Of a stretch of DNA of 64,000 nt, positions 1 through 10,807 are shown one piece after another. The stretch is from Hsuehochloa calcarea (taxonomy: Eukaryota > Streptophyta > Magnoliopsida > Poales > Poaceae), in contig CM070601.1 in the NCBI GenBank assembly GCA_036346395.1, positions 11,591,763 through 11,655,762 of the forward strand, written 5' to 3'. The notes under the pieces were generated by a model, which was given only the letters and a program-made list of their open reading frames with translations, made no database searches and was not told the origin of the DNA. Both the position numbers and the translations under genes were made by a program. How positions within the stretch are numbered: the stretch's first letter is position 1; each line of letters starts with the position of its first letter.

Positions 1-55
1 CTAGAAAATACAATTGCTGAAGTAAACATGGTGATATCAAAGGAGAAGACACCAC

Positions 56-3000
56 CTTAATGCCAAAAAGTTTGACTATTAGGTTTCCGCTCCAATATGT
101 GAAAACCGCTTCTAACGAGATCTTCTTCCTGTCCACTGTCCTTTTCCCCTGCCGGATGTAATCAAGAGGATCGTCGTGCATGGCTATATTGAACGGAAGT
201 ATGATGTAACCAATCAGATTTCCCCATCTTGCAGTGTTGTCCTTACTAGAATCCATCATTGCTGCCAATGTCTGTTCAGACCAGAAACAGATTAGAAGTT
301 CAGAACCAATCACGAATGGTCCGGATAACTTCTTCAAACTGTACTACGAAACGGTAACTTAAGTGCTGATTTTATTATTGGGAATGAATGAAATATTCAT
401 ACATGAAAACACATTAAGCGTAACTTAAGTGAACGATTTAGTCTTACATGTAGGCCAGGTGTTTTCCTAATGTTAACAAGAAGAGCTGATCGCACGCAGA
501 TGTTCTTCTGTGGTTTTCTCCTCTCGCTGTTAGTATCACCTGAATAAGTTCAAGAAACGTGAAGGTCAGATGCAGCTAGCAAGTAGCAAGTACTATACTG
601 CACAGAAGACTGTGGCACACCACTCACCGGTCTTCCGGAAATAATAACGCGACAATCCTGCAGAAGTCACTCCAACTAGAACATCATTCACAGTCTGAAA
701 AAATCACACATGAGAAACAACATTTCGTTTGATCTTTCGAGAGTACACTAACGTAGAGAGTTCGTTAAGAAGAGAAGCTCTTACACACTTCATGGCATTC
801 TTGAGGAGCTTCACGTCGTCGAGGCTGAGAGTGCAGTGTACGAAGCGCTTGCGGCGGAACTCGACGCCCTCGGACCCCATGAACGGCGTGCGCGCGTCGC
901 GCAGGAACCACGACGTCGCCACGAAGCACACGACGTCCACCAGCGTGTGCCACGCGAGCACGACGTACGACCAGATCCACGACGAACGCCACAAAGCCGG
1001 CCGAGAGCGGCGGCCGCGGCCGGGCGTACACGGGGCCGGCACGGCGCGACGGGGACGGCACGGCGGGCAGCCTTGCTGGGTCGGCGGCGCTGCGGGTGCA
1101 CGCGATGAGGAGCGAGAGCAGCGAGACGCCGTCGCCGAGGGAGTGGTGCATGCGGACGGCGACGGTGGCCGTCGCCTCGGAGGTCGGGAAGTCGAGGACG
1201 TGGAACTCCCAGAGAGGGCGGGAGTGGTCCATCGCCAGCGTGGACAGAGAGGACAGGTAGTCTTCGACGACCTGGTCGGGGTTGTCCGACGTGGCGGTGA
1301 GGTCCAGGTCTGGGAAGACGATGTGGTCGTCCAAGTTCACCGTGGTCCGGACCCACCGCGGCTTCGCGTTCTTGCTCACCTCATCCAGAACCTGCAGCGA
1401 TGTATATTACTCCACTTTTTATAAGCTGAATGCAACAGATCAAGCAAGTGCAATTCACTTTACGAATAATTGAGAAGAGTTTTTCCTTTTTATTTAGTGC
1501 TCTAGTAATCGAGATCACCCTATTTGCGCCTAATCTTTGGTAAATGGTAATCTAATAATTAATCAGCAACTGCTCTTTTCTTTTCCGTTAGACCTGGCTC
1601 GACATTTTCAGACAAGCCAGATCATGATAACCTCACAGGACCAAGAAATTATGGGAGCCCGCGTAGGGCTGAAACTTAATTTGGACGTTTAGCTGCCGTC
1701 TGGTCCTGCATGGTTCATGATCCATGTCTCCGTCCACGACCCGTTTCTGGTGAAGACGACCCATCGCAATGAATCACTGAAATTTTCCATAACCCGGCCA
1801 GCCGGTCTCTCGGATGGTTTGTCTCATTGTCTGTGCACACTGTACATGCAACTGTCTTCTCTCCTAAATTTTCAGTATCAGTCAAACGGCTGCGCTGCTA
1901 CAAGAGGTTGAAGCGAATTAACCGGGATCCGGGTTCTCTTCCGTTACTGCAAGTAGCGCTACAGCAAAATACAGCAGAAACATCGGGTGTTTATGTTTAC
2001 TATGCTTTTGGTGCTTCGTCGCTAGGTTTGGACTGTTTATTTTGGATCGTACGGTGGAAACAATATCCTAATGTATGTCCGTGCTTCTCTACATCAGAGG
2101 ATCCTTTTCCATTTAATGGGGGCATGGATGTACCATAACGCCACGGTCACAGACTGTGAGTTAGAGCTGACCAAATGGACGGCACATACCAGTACTGACA
2201 TAGCCCATTCTGGCCAAAGAACTAAACTGACCGTGTTGTGCCGGCCCATATGCCGACTAGGCAGCTCAGGCATGGCCCAACCTATCCGATGGTCTTTCGG
2301 GTCGGGTCGGAGCCCGTTTAGCCCGACGGACTAATTTCAATCCACTTAGCCCGTTAGATTCCAAAATTTTAAAAAGATTATAAAGATATATAGAATTTAT
2401 AAATACATATAAAAATTATAAAAAATAATTATATTAAAAATGTAATAAATAATTTTATTAATATTCAAATAACTATCTCGTTAAAAGTGATCAATCCACG
2501 AAGCGAAACTAGTAGTACTGTACTAGTTAAACTAAAAGAAAGAAAGAAAACGGGACTAAAGGTGTGGGTGATTCGCGTACTACATCTACCGCAAAGTTCT
2601 TATCAATGGCTCGAGCATCAGAATCAGATGCCTACATGCATATAGGAGTAATGTAACGCTTGTTTGTCCTAACTTGTCAAAGCCTCCCCTGCCGTACGCA
2701 TCGTCGGACCCGGACAGCGCGAGGCTCCCACTGCCAATTCAGTGGAGTGCTACTGTAGTAGCCGGCAGGAATCTCTCTAGACGCCCGAAACCGCGCTATA
2801 TCTGGGAAAGAACTTTGCCGAACAGACAGGAGGTGAGGTCCATCGACCAGTGCGTGCCGCGCGTCCGACGGAAAGACGCCGCCGTACCAGTCCGGCCGGC
2901 GGAACTCGTGTGCGGCCACCGTTCCACATGGCCCCAAAACTTTGCGCAAACATAAGGCTACCCAAACGGGGACGAAATCACGTGCACCATGGCCTGCCCC

Positions 3001-3541
3001 CGCGTGTCAGCCTCGAGCTTGGGAGTCAACGGCATGGGCTCTCTCTCTCTCTCTCGGAGTCGGGGCGATAGAAACCAAATGCAGCAACCCAAGTTTGCCA
3101 CCAAACGCGAAAATTTTTGGGGTGCAAGTTGCGAGATGGGGAACGTGGAGTAGGTCGCGTCACCGCGTGCGTGCGTACCTGGGCGCTGCAGAAGCGGGGG
3201 TGGCGGACGAGGGTGGCCTCGAGGCCCGCACGCGCCGCCTCGACGTCCACCCGCGCGCCGAGCCCGATCACGGCGACGATGTAGCAGTCGAAGTGCGTCT
3301 CCCGGAACAGCCGCCCCGCCGGGCTCACCGGTTCCGCCGCCTCCACGTCCCTCTCCTCCTCCACCGCCGCCTGGTCCGACGCCATCGGCCCCTCGTCCTC
3401 CTCCTCCTGCCACGCCTTGCTCTCCCGCTCCCTGGGCGCGCGCGGGGGCTCCCCTCCTCCTCGAGACGTGTCTATCCAGAGCACCCGCTTCCGCAGGGAG
3501 GTGGTGGATCTGGCTGGATCGTCCGTCGCGCGGGGATCCAT
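56..3541 (-). CDS. WSD: WSD1-like wax ester synthase/diacylglycerol acyltransferase, 5' part, frameshifted in exon 2
   Basis: This family joins fatty acyl-CoA to fatty alcohol (wax ester) or diacylglycerol (TAG), usually at the ER. Exons read on the minus strand are 3541-3179, 1391-785, 694-628, 539-448 and 271-56; the gene runs off the left edge and the C-terminal exon(s) are missing. The acyltransferase motif HHSLGDG lies in exon 2 near residues 203-209 (about 1128-1148). Exon 2 ends NAMKC and exon 3 starts TVNDVLVGV, the usual family junction. Exon 5 encodes a WxxNLIGY..LPF stretch and the TVDRKKISLEAVFTY block. Exon 2 is 607 bp although both borders are phase 0, so there is a net +1 (or -2) slip between about 960 and 1060: upstream coding reads through the HHxxxDG motif, downstream coding (LAWHTLVDVVCFVATSWFLRD) is in another frame. 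All other junctions keep frame. The start at 3541 (MDPRATDD) is the best of several in-frame Mets. Either a recent pseudogene or a sequence error. Confidence 0.78.
2200..2470. repeat. Degenerate hAT-like end and AT-rich block in WSD intron 1
   Basis: A stretch rich in GGCCC/GCCCG words followed by ~130 bp of almost pure A/T lies inside the 1.8-kb first intron of the WSD gene. The same style of sequence (GGCCCG words, then a phrase of the type TTAGCCCGT next to AT-rich DNA) occurs at the ends of the hAT element at 13.1-17.4 kb, so this is probably an eroded end of a related element. No terminal repeats or target duplication could be fixed. The rest of the intron (1392-3178) shows no coding signal. 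Confidence 0.35.
3037..3056. repeat. CT microsatellite in WSD intron 1
   Basis: A short run of CT dinucleotides, seen directly. It lies about 120 bp inside the first intron from the exon 1 donor at 3178. Confidence 0.8.
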
Positions 3542-3917
3542 CGGTGTACGACGGCGGTGGTATATGTGGATGTGGGTGAGCCGGGCGGTGGTGACAGCGA
3601 CGACGGCGTTTGGACGCTTGCGGACTCCGGGAGGGTCGTGGGGTTGTGCGAGTTTACCATGACTTGGGAGGCGGCGCAGCTTCATGATAGGCGTAGGCGA
3701 CCAGGTTGGTTCGCGCTTGGACAGTTCGGGGTTGGCCTAGTCTGGTTGGGTTTTGGGCGTTTCGGTGCGCCTGAATCTGATTGGTAGGGAAGGAATCAGT
3801 AACTAGTACAATTGATTTCAAAAAGAAGAAGAATAAGAGTATAGTGGTACAACTAGCTAGTAGCGTGACCAGCTGTCAAAAGAGGCATCATTTGACTTGA
3901 AAATTAATTGATTTAAG

Positions 3918-4248
3918 GAATAAGTCCATTCTTCGTCCCTCATCTATACCCGATGATTAATTTTGGTCCCTGAACTTAAATCTGGGATATAACGCACCTC
4001 AAACTTTTCATCTTTGGGCAAATCGCGTCCCTCAATCGCGTGAGGCGGTTTGGGCGGCGTGGCATCCATTGGGCCCAGTCGGCCTCGCGCTCGGTCGCTC
4101 TCTCTCTCTCTCTCCTCGAATCAAATCATGCTCTCTCGATGCCACGATCGGTTGCCCTCGCGCTCGGTCGCTCTCTCTCCTCTCGCTCCACTCTCGCTCT
4201 CGCTCTCCTCTCGGCGGCTAGGGTTTGGCGGCCGTGGCGACTAGGGTT
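3918..4248 (+). repeat. Left TIR of the MULE
   Basis: It matches the reverse complement of 9198-9501 with scattered differences. The outer ~140 bp are the best conserved. The inner part holds CT-rich runs (about 4097-4210) and ends at a GGCGGCTAGGGTTTG-type block also present, inverted, on the right. TIRs of MULEs normally carry the promoters of the internal genes. Confidence 0.9.
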
Positions 4249-4469
4249 CTAAAAATCCCGGATCGGCGGATAGGATGCGGCGGTGAACAAGGCGGGGCTA
4301 AAGGTGAGTTCTTCAATCCTAGATCTGGCGCAATTACTCGGTTGTTTGTGGAGCTACTTGATTAGTGTTGTTCTTAGAGTAATGGTTGGTGTTATTTTGC
4401 ATGTAGGTATATCACGGTGGTGATTTCTTACGGTTACTCTGATTTAGCAATGGATAATTTGGACAAGCT

Positions 4470-7130
4470 AGTTTGTTAGGTTCCATTTCGTGGGGATTTC
4501 TTTGATGATGGGAAGAGATTGCATTATTGCGGAGGAAGAGGCGGCATGTCTTACATAGATCGGGATAAGTTGTCGCTCTAGGAGGTCAAGGCTATTTGAA
4601 GGACCATTGTGAGGATGTGGAGTTGGTACTCATGCCTTTGGCGGTTTCTGGGAAAGCATTGAAGGCTGGATTGAGGCGCTAACAAATGATGAGGCTGCGG
4701 ACCATGGTGTTGTATCATTGATGGGGTGTTGTGGATATATTTGTTGAGGCGGTGGGAGTTGATGATGATGTTGGCTCGGATGGTGATGGTGTTGGTGACA
4801 AAGGAGATGAAGGCCGTGATTGGGAAGATGAGAGTGAAGCTTGGATGCACACAGATGATGATGAGGAATTAGATGCTTCCAAGGAGGTGGAGGTGATTGA
4901 GGTGTCACCGGTAGATATTGCAAAGGATATTGCACATAGCGGAAGTTCTACAATACATTGCACGATATGAAGGGAAGGCAAAGGTGACTCTAAGACTTGC
5001 GGTGACTACGAGAAAGAGGTACAAAGTTTGGTCATTTGGTGGCCATTGATGAGTCAAGGGACAAGGAGGAGGCGATGTGATGACACTTCTTACTTTTCCG
5101 AGAGTGAGGAAGAGGGCGGCTATGAGGAAGGTGGCGGTGATGGTGAGCTCTGAGGAGAAACCAAGTACCCTAGGTATTACCCCAAAGCAAGTCTCCTACT
5201 TTTAGCTTGGGCATGGGTTTTAGGCTGCAAGGGGACTTCATTCAAGGCATTAGGCGTTATGGAGTAGAGAGGAGACATGTTATTAATTTTGCAAGAATGA
5301 CAACAAAAGGGTTAGGGCTCAATGTGAGTGGGCCAAATGTCCTTGGTTTATCTTGTTGTCAAATAACTTGATGGGACGAGAAGGATGAATAGTGAGTAGT
5401 TTCAAGGATGAGCACACATGCCCCCAAGAAGGGACAACAAACTTGTCACTTCCGGAGAATATTTGAAAAGTTTGAGAGTGCCATAATGGGAAACCCAACA
5501 CAGGAGCTTGAGCACTTGAAGCAAGCGATCTGAGGAACAAATGCATGCGGATGTGAGCATAGCTAAGTGCAAAAGAGCTAAGTCCATTGTAATGCGAGAA
5601 GGTATTAGACTCCAAGAAGGGAGAGTATGGTAGGGTCTTTGACTACAAATAGAGCTTCTTAGGAGCAATCCAGTATAACTGCATGAGTGGTTAATTTGCA
5701 TCCAGATGCCCCAGGCATTTTTCACAGAATGTATATTTGTTTGGATGCTTGCAAAAGAGGTTTCTTAGTGGGTGTAGGAAAGTGATAGGTTTAGATGGTT
5801 GTTTCTTCAAAGGTCCAACCAATGGGGAGCTAATTTGTGCAATGGGAAGAGATGCAAACAATCGGATGTACCCATAGCATGGGGTTTGTGGTAGAGAAGA
5901 AACTAATGAGTCATGGGGTTGGTTACGTGGGATTTTCTTCAAAGATATAGAAATTGGAGATGGCGAAGGATGGGTAATCATCTCGGATCAACAGAAAGTA
6001 AGTCACATTAGTGTTTATTCATCCAATTTGTCATATCACGATGCTTAACTTGTTTGTTTGTTGCGGGGCCTACTAAATCTTTGTTCAATATTGGGTACCC
6101 AAAGTGAGCATAGGATGTGCAAGACACATCTATGCCAACTTCAGGAAGACTTACAAGAACAAGGCTTGGCGGAAGAAGTTACGATTGTGTGCCAAATCTC
6201 CATGTGTCAATCTTTTCAACTACCATTGGGCAAGGCTTGCAAAGGATACCTGAAGGTGCTAATGCAATCATGAGGACGAGATCCACAACATTGGAGCGGG
6301 GCATGGTTCAAGTTGGGATCATCTTTGTGAATCTGTGGACAACAACATGTGTGAATCATTCAATCATGCCATAGTTGAGTCAAGGTACCTCCCTATCATC
6401 GGCATGTTTGAGTGGATAAGGAGGAAAGTGATGGTTAGAATCCATACCAACAAAAGCAAGGCGGAGAAGTGGGCAGTGTGACATGCCCCAATATTACGAA
6501 GAAAATGAAGGTCTACATCAATGAGTCGGGTTTTACGTCATCTTTGTGTACAATGGTCGAGAATGGTTTTGAGGTCACACATAGAGATCATAGGTTCTCG
6601 ATGAACTTGGATAGTAGAACTTGTTCATGCGAGATATTGGCAAGCTATGCAGTTTGCCTTGCCCACATGCCATTGCATGCATCAATTGGAGGAGCAGTTC
6701 CTTGATGACTACATAGCACCATGTTACTCCATTGCAGTACAACAAGACTTATGAGCCTTTGCTTGCAACTGTTGAGGCATGACTTGTTGGCCCACATCGG
6801 AGAGACCAAGACCAAGGCAACCAAAAATGGAGAAAATGCAGGAGGCCAAAGAAAGATAGGAAGAGAGAGCAAGATGAGAAGCCTAAAGGAATAAGGCTGT
6901 CCAAGATTGGCACAATCATTAGGTGCGAGCTTTGCAAAGAATTAGCCATAACAGTCTAGGCTGTGAGAGGAGACATGGCCAATCAGAGCAAACATCGAGC
7001 CAGCCGGGATCAACAAGGTCATTGTGCAAGTGTTGGCAATTCTACACCAGCTGGTCTGTTCCTGGTACAAAATTCATTCCTTCATTTCATGCATTTCCTA
7101 AGTTGGTACAAAATTACATAGTTTAAGCAC
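4470..7130 (+). pseudogene. MULE transposase (mudrA-type), degenerate
   Basis: Pieces of a MULE transposase can be followed in shifting frames. About 4731-4970 encodes an acidic Asp/Glu-rich N-terminal region. About 5740-5998 reads as the catalytic-domain block with GLDGCFFKGPTNGELICA, NESWGWLRGIFF and GWVIISDQQK, ending at a GTAAGT donor. After a probable intron, 6100-6480 reads as the GANAIMRT, NNMCESFNHAIVESRYLPI and FEWIRRKVMVRI region. About 6590-6700 is a SWIM zinc finger: CSC in one frame and PCPHAIACINW in the next, so a slip lies between the two halves. A CxxC-type basic tail follows near 6920-7010. Multiple stops (for example near 5790 and 5880) and slips show the gene is dead. Confidence 0.85.
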
Positions 7131-7689
7131 CTTTCACATTGCAGGGTTGTGATTCCTCCACCACAACAGATTTGTTCTAGCATGACCAAGAGAAAGACCG
7201 AGGTCTAATTCGGTGAACACACCACCTCCATCCAAAAGAGTTGCCTTTGGGGTAGGAGTATTGTACTCAGACGGAGGCCGAGGCACAATTTTTGAGAATG
7301 TAGGTGCATTCCAAAATTTCCATATCTTCATTTATATTCTTTGCACTTGCAAACTACAAACCTCTAACTCAACATGGTGGTTACCTTTCTGACTGGTATG
7401 CGGATCGAGTATCATCAAAACCTGCACTCTTGCTAAAGTCACTACACAACATGGTGGTTACGGCACTATGAACTTGGAGGCAAGTGTGGCGTCTGCGAGT
7501 GCAAAATCAAGTGTGAACATCCGAGGTAACCCGGGTTACGCCTCTGTAAAGCTGCGGCCCAGAACCGACCTTTCAAAATAGGAAGAAGGCGAGTCCAACC
7601 AAGAAGAAGCAAAGTTATAGTTCAAAGCTTGCAAAGCTTTTGGGTATCCCAACTAATGAGTGATGTTCTAATGGATTTGCGAGCGAGTT

Positions 7690-7850
7690 ATCTTTGTTAG
7701 TGTTATGTAATCTTTTGAACTTGTGCCTTGTGGGGTGCATGATTATCTTTATTAGTGTTATGTAATCTTTTCAACTTGTGCCTTGTGGTGCGACATTCTG
7801 GCAGCAGTCACTTAGTGTTATGTAATCTTTTCAACTTGTGCCTTGTGGGT
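7690..7850. repeat. Three imperfect direct repeats inside the MULE
   Basis: The phrase GTTATGTAATCTTTTCAACT followed by TGTGCCTTGTGG occurs three times at spacings of about 60-70 bp. It lies between the converging transposase and GRF ORFs, where transcript 3' ends would fall. Confidence 0.8.
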
Positions 7851-8089
7851 GATAAGCATGTTTATTAATGGAAATGGGCGTGATTTGAGATCAAGCCATC
7901 GAACTATGAAAGATGACATGAGAAACTCTGTAACCATGTTATGCAGTTGGAATTTCACCACTTTGTTAATGACTAATGTCTTTAGGCCCTAGATCATTAC
8001 ATACAATCAGTGCGGAAGCCTAATTAGAAAAAAAAGTCAGGTGACACAAGAATCTTGCAATCCTTCTTAAGACTCGGTCACATTAAGCA

Positions 8090-8240
8090 CAAGATTGAAC
8101 AATGCATTCCGAGTTACATTAGGACAATGCATTCACAGTTACATTAAGACAATGCAGACAATGATTCCGAGTTACGTTGATGTTTACATGGATTGAACAT
8201 CTTACAATGCATTCACAGTTACATTAGGACAATGCAGGCG
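8090..8240. repeat. Short direct repeats around GAGTTACATTAGGACAATGC
   Basis: Variants of an ~28-bp unit (CATTCCGAGTTACATTAGGA..., CATTCACAGTTACATTAAGA...) recur four or five times. They sit inside the MULE downstream of the minus-strand GRF ORF. Confidence 0.7.
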
Positions 8241-8464
8241 GTTAAAGAGCATCGAACTTGTTTCAATCACTGTCCCCTAGTATCATTTCATCCAGTTTAC
8301 ATTTCATCCGGTATTAGAGCATCGATTCGAGCAGTTATCTTTGTTAGGTTCAATCATGGTACCTTGTTGACAAGCATCGGTATTCTGAGCATCAAGCTGA
8401 GCTGGACAATTTGAGCAACACGGGTTCCATTACATAATAGATTGCGGCACAAGTTCAATTACAT

Positions 8465-9066
8465 TCCCTAATCGAACTCTAACTACCATCATTGCAAATA
8501 CAACAAGCAAGACAAAAAAGTCTCCTCTCTTTCTCCAATTTGTGCTACCCTACCAATGAGTCCAACAAGCTGCTACATCCGTTCTCCATGCACGGACTCG
8601 GCCACACTCAAATCTTGTTCATTGTTACGGTTCCTTAACGCCCTAAGCTCATGGTTCTCCTTCCTCAACGCCCTAACGATTGTCGCGCAAGTCGATTACA
8701 CCGCCTCAAGAAGGGGTTGGTTCATCATCGTACCATGCCCAAAACTTGCGACCTCGACCTTCAATTAAGATTCACAAATAAGCGAGCCTTCACAAACCAA
8801 AATAACGACAATTTGGTGAAGATTACTTACGAGAGCTCGCATGCATGTCATGTACCTCCGTCTTGGGTTAGAGTCGCTCCACGAGATCCACCGACCAGAC
8901 CTTCTCCCGCATAATGGCAATGGACCGTTGGAGCGTACTCGATGGTCGCTCTGTATGGAATCGGCGGTGGAAGCCCCATAAGCTGTCTTGTGGAGGGTGC
9001 GGTACATCTTTGCCGACCTTGAGCTTCCTCGATGTATGTAACGCTGGAGCTCCTAAAAACAGCCAT
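8465..9066 (-). pseudogene. GRF-type zinc-finger/coiled-coil ORF carried by the MULE, degenerate
   Basis: From a Met at 9066 (MAVFRSSS) the minus strand reads through a proline-rich stretch to VHCH, then in a shifted frame LCGRRSGRWISWSDSNPRRRY followed by MTC. That is the GRF zinc-finger pattern (C-x-C-G...NPGRRYxxC). A donor GTAAGT follows at about 8830. The next exon (about 8760-8465) reads KFWAWYDDEPTP and then LRKENHELRALRNRNNE, a short helical coiled coil. Small plant proteins with this GRF plus FWxWxD plus coiled-coil layout are common in grass genomes. Stops and slips make this copy non-functional. It converges on the transposase, so it is the element's second gene or an old capture. 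The function of such ORFs is unknown to me. Confidence 0.62.
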
Positions 9067-9197
9067 GGCGCGACCTCGTGAGGAAATCTGCTGTGAGGAG
9101 CTCGGGAGGGGGCTCTGCAGTTGCTCGTCGGGAGGGCGATCGGCGTGGCGCGAGGCAGCGGGAAGGTATCTTGGGTCGCGGCCGCCACCAAACTACA

Positions 9198-9501
9198 AAC
9201 CCTAGTCGCGCGGCCGCTCAAACCTAGCCGCCGTGAGTGAGAGAGAGAAAGCGAGGCGAGTGAGCGAGAGGAAGCGGCCAAGTCTGGCGGCCGGGTCGAG
9301 GAATTTGACGAGGAAGCGGCCGAGTGCGAGGCGACTCTTCGCCCAACGTGGATGCCACGTCGGCCCAAACCGCCGTCGCCGCCGCGCGAGGGACACGATT
9401 TGCCGTATGAAAAGTTTGAGGTGCGTTATATCCGGTATTTAAGTTCAGGGACCAAAATTAATCATCGGGTATAGTTGGGGGACGAAGAATGGACTTATTC
9501 C
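9198..9501 (-). repeat. Right TIR of the MULE
   Basis: Inverted partner of 3918-4248. The GA-rich run at about 9235-9280 mirrors the CT-rich run on the left, and the terminal GGACTTATTCC abuts the target duplication at 9502-9510. Confidence 0.9.
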
Positions 9502-9510
9502 TTGATTTAA

Positions 9511-10190
9511 TTTGACCAGATCAGTTTGTTCTTTGTCCCTCGTTTTCTCGATTTTATGCTAGAGTCCAACTCAAGCACGTGGAAGTTGCACCTTGAGGGC
9601 TCGTTTGCAACGTATGAATTTTATCGAAATTTCAAAAAAAAAGTTTAATTCTGATCAGAAAAGGGGATTTCCATATTCCAAACGGAGTCTCGTCCAACCT
9701 CGCGTAGACTACTTTTAATTGTTGGCGAATTGATGGCACGACCTGGTTGTTGCGAGTACCTTTCGGTCGCTGGCTCGTTTGCTCATCGTGTCGTTGATGT
9801 CAAGCCTTTCGAGGCCCATTCTTGGCAAATGCGGCAGCCTGACTGGCCGACTCTGCCGTCGAGAAAACATAAAGAGCGCGGCTGTGCTTCTTTCATAAAA
9901 GAGCTGGAGGGTGCAACTGTGCGAGACTGTCGTAGTATGTTGGATTGTGGCAATCCATCTTGTTCACTTGGTTGCAGCCGCATGCTGGATTGCTTTTACT
10001 ACGCGCGTACGTGCAAACGCGGTTAAAATCATATACTGTACACACTTTCAACGATTCAACAGAGCTCGCATGCGATGCGTTCGGCGACCGGGGCGGCGAT
10101 AGCTTCAATGAAACACACGGTCGCGTTCCACTTTGACCGGACGCCGTGAGTATCGTACCACCACGCGGGACGGACCCGACCAGGGGCGGA
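9511..10190. other. No gene recognised
   Basis: Between the MULE target duplication and the small hAT element there are only short unconvincing ORFs. A patch at about 9600-9700 begins with a GCTCGTTTGCAACG phrase and ends with ATATTCCAAACGG, resembling a worn Tourist-type MITE, but no TSD could be fixed. Confidence 0.4.
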
Positions 10191-10360
10191 TCGTGGAACT
10201 AAAACCATTGGTATCACCGTGAACTAGTTTTATCTTTTACCTTAGAGAAAATGCAAATTTGGCTTTGGTAAATTAGGATCATTAAAGGTGATTAGCAAGA
10301 GGATATATGCATTGTGTTGGGTCACATAACCCCAATGAAACTATATTGGATCCGCCCCTG
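10191..10360. mobile_element. hAT-type MITE, 170 bp
   Basis: The ends are inverted repeats CAGGGGCGGATC / GATCCGCCCCTG, a typical hAT terminus. The 8-bp flanks are GACCCGAC (10183-10190) and GACCCAAC (10361-10368), a target duplication with 7 of 8 matches. There is no coding capacity. Confidence 0.85.
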
Positions 10361-10807
10361 GACCCAACAGCGGACAACCGGAGCGGGAGCAACTCCTACC
10401 GTCGGCGGACCTTAGGTGCTTCCTGTAGTACCAGCATCCATCGATCATTAAAGAGGAAGTGAGGTCTAGAGTTAGAAGAAGACTAGGATCCTGTGAGCGC
10501 CCCTTCATTTTAATCATAGGCGAATGCAATGTTCACGAGCGGTTCAGCAAATGCACGATGCAATGGGCCAAGGCAAGATGGCACGTGTTGTCTCCTTTTT
10601 TTGCCGGCGGTTTCAATTTCCGCTTGTCTTTTATCGCGTCTGGAGATTGTCAATGGCACCACGCCACCACCTTGTGTATGAGGTGTTGCGCATGCCCAGG
10701 TAGTGGTGGCCAGACAACACTGTTGGTCCGCCTCAGGCATGATCTGACTGTTCATGAGTCGTGTTGGCCCGGCAAGAAGCCCTGTGCTGTGCTTGGGTCG
10801 CAACTCT

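Larger units (their letters stand above)
3918..9501. mobile_element. Mutator-like element (MULE) with long TIRs and a perfect 9-bp TSD
   Basis: The element is 5,584 bp long. Its ends are near-perfect inverted repeats beginning GGAATAAGTCCATTCTTCGT, and the 9-bp duplication TTGATTTAA occurs at 3909-3917 and again at 9502-9510. A 9-bp TSD plus TIRs longer than 300 bp are the hallmarks of MULEs. The interior holds a broken MULE transposase on the plus strand (about 4.5-7.1 kb) and a converging GRF zinc-finger ORF on the minus strand (about 8.5-9.1 kb), the same tail-to-tail layout as maize MuDR although the second gene is of another family. Both ORFs carry stops and frame slips, so the copy should not be autonomous. 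Confidence 0.93.

Noticed and set aside
729..1424. 231-aa plus-strand ORF
   Set aside because: It is the antisense shadow of WSD exon 2; the minus strand carries the HHSLGDG motif and correct splice junctions.
2942..3787. 281-aa plus-strand ORF, one of the longest in the window
   Set aside because: It overlaps WSD exon 1 in antisense, is Arg/Gly/Pro-rich low complexity, and has no domain.
7690..8240. Spaced direct repeats considered as a CRISPR array
   Set aside because: Plant nuclear DNA; repeats are few, imperfect and irregularly spaced inside a MULE.
8868..9368. 166-aa minus-strand ORF in the right part of the MULE
   Set aside because: It runs through the TIR and crosses the GRF finger in the wrong frame; only the GRF reading makes protein sense.
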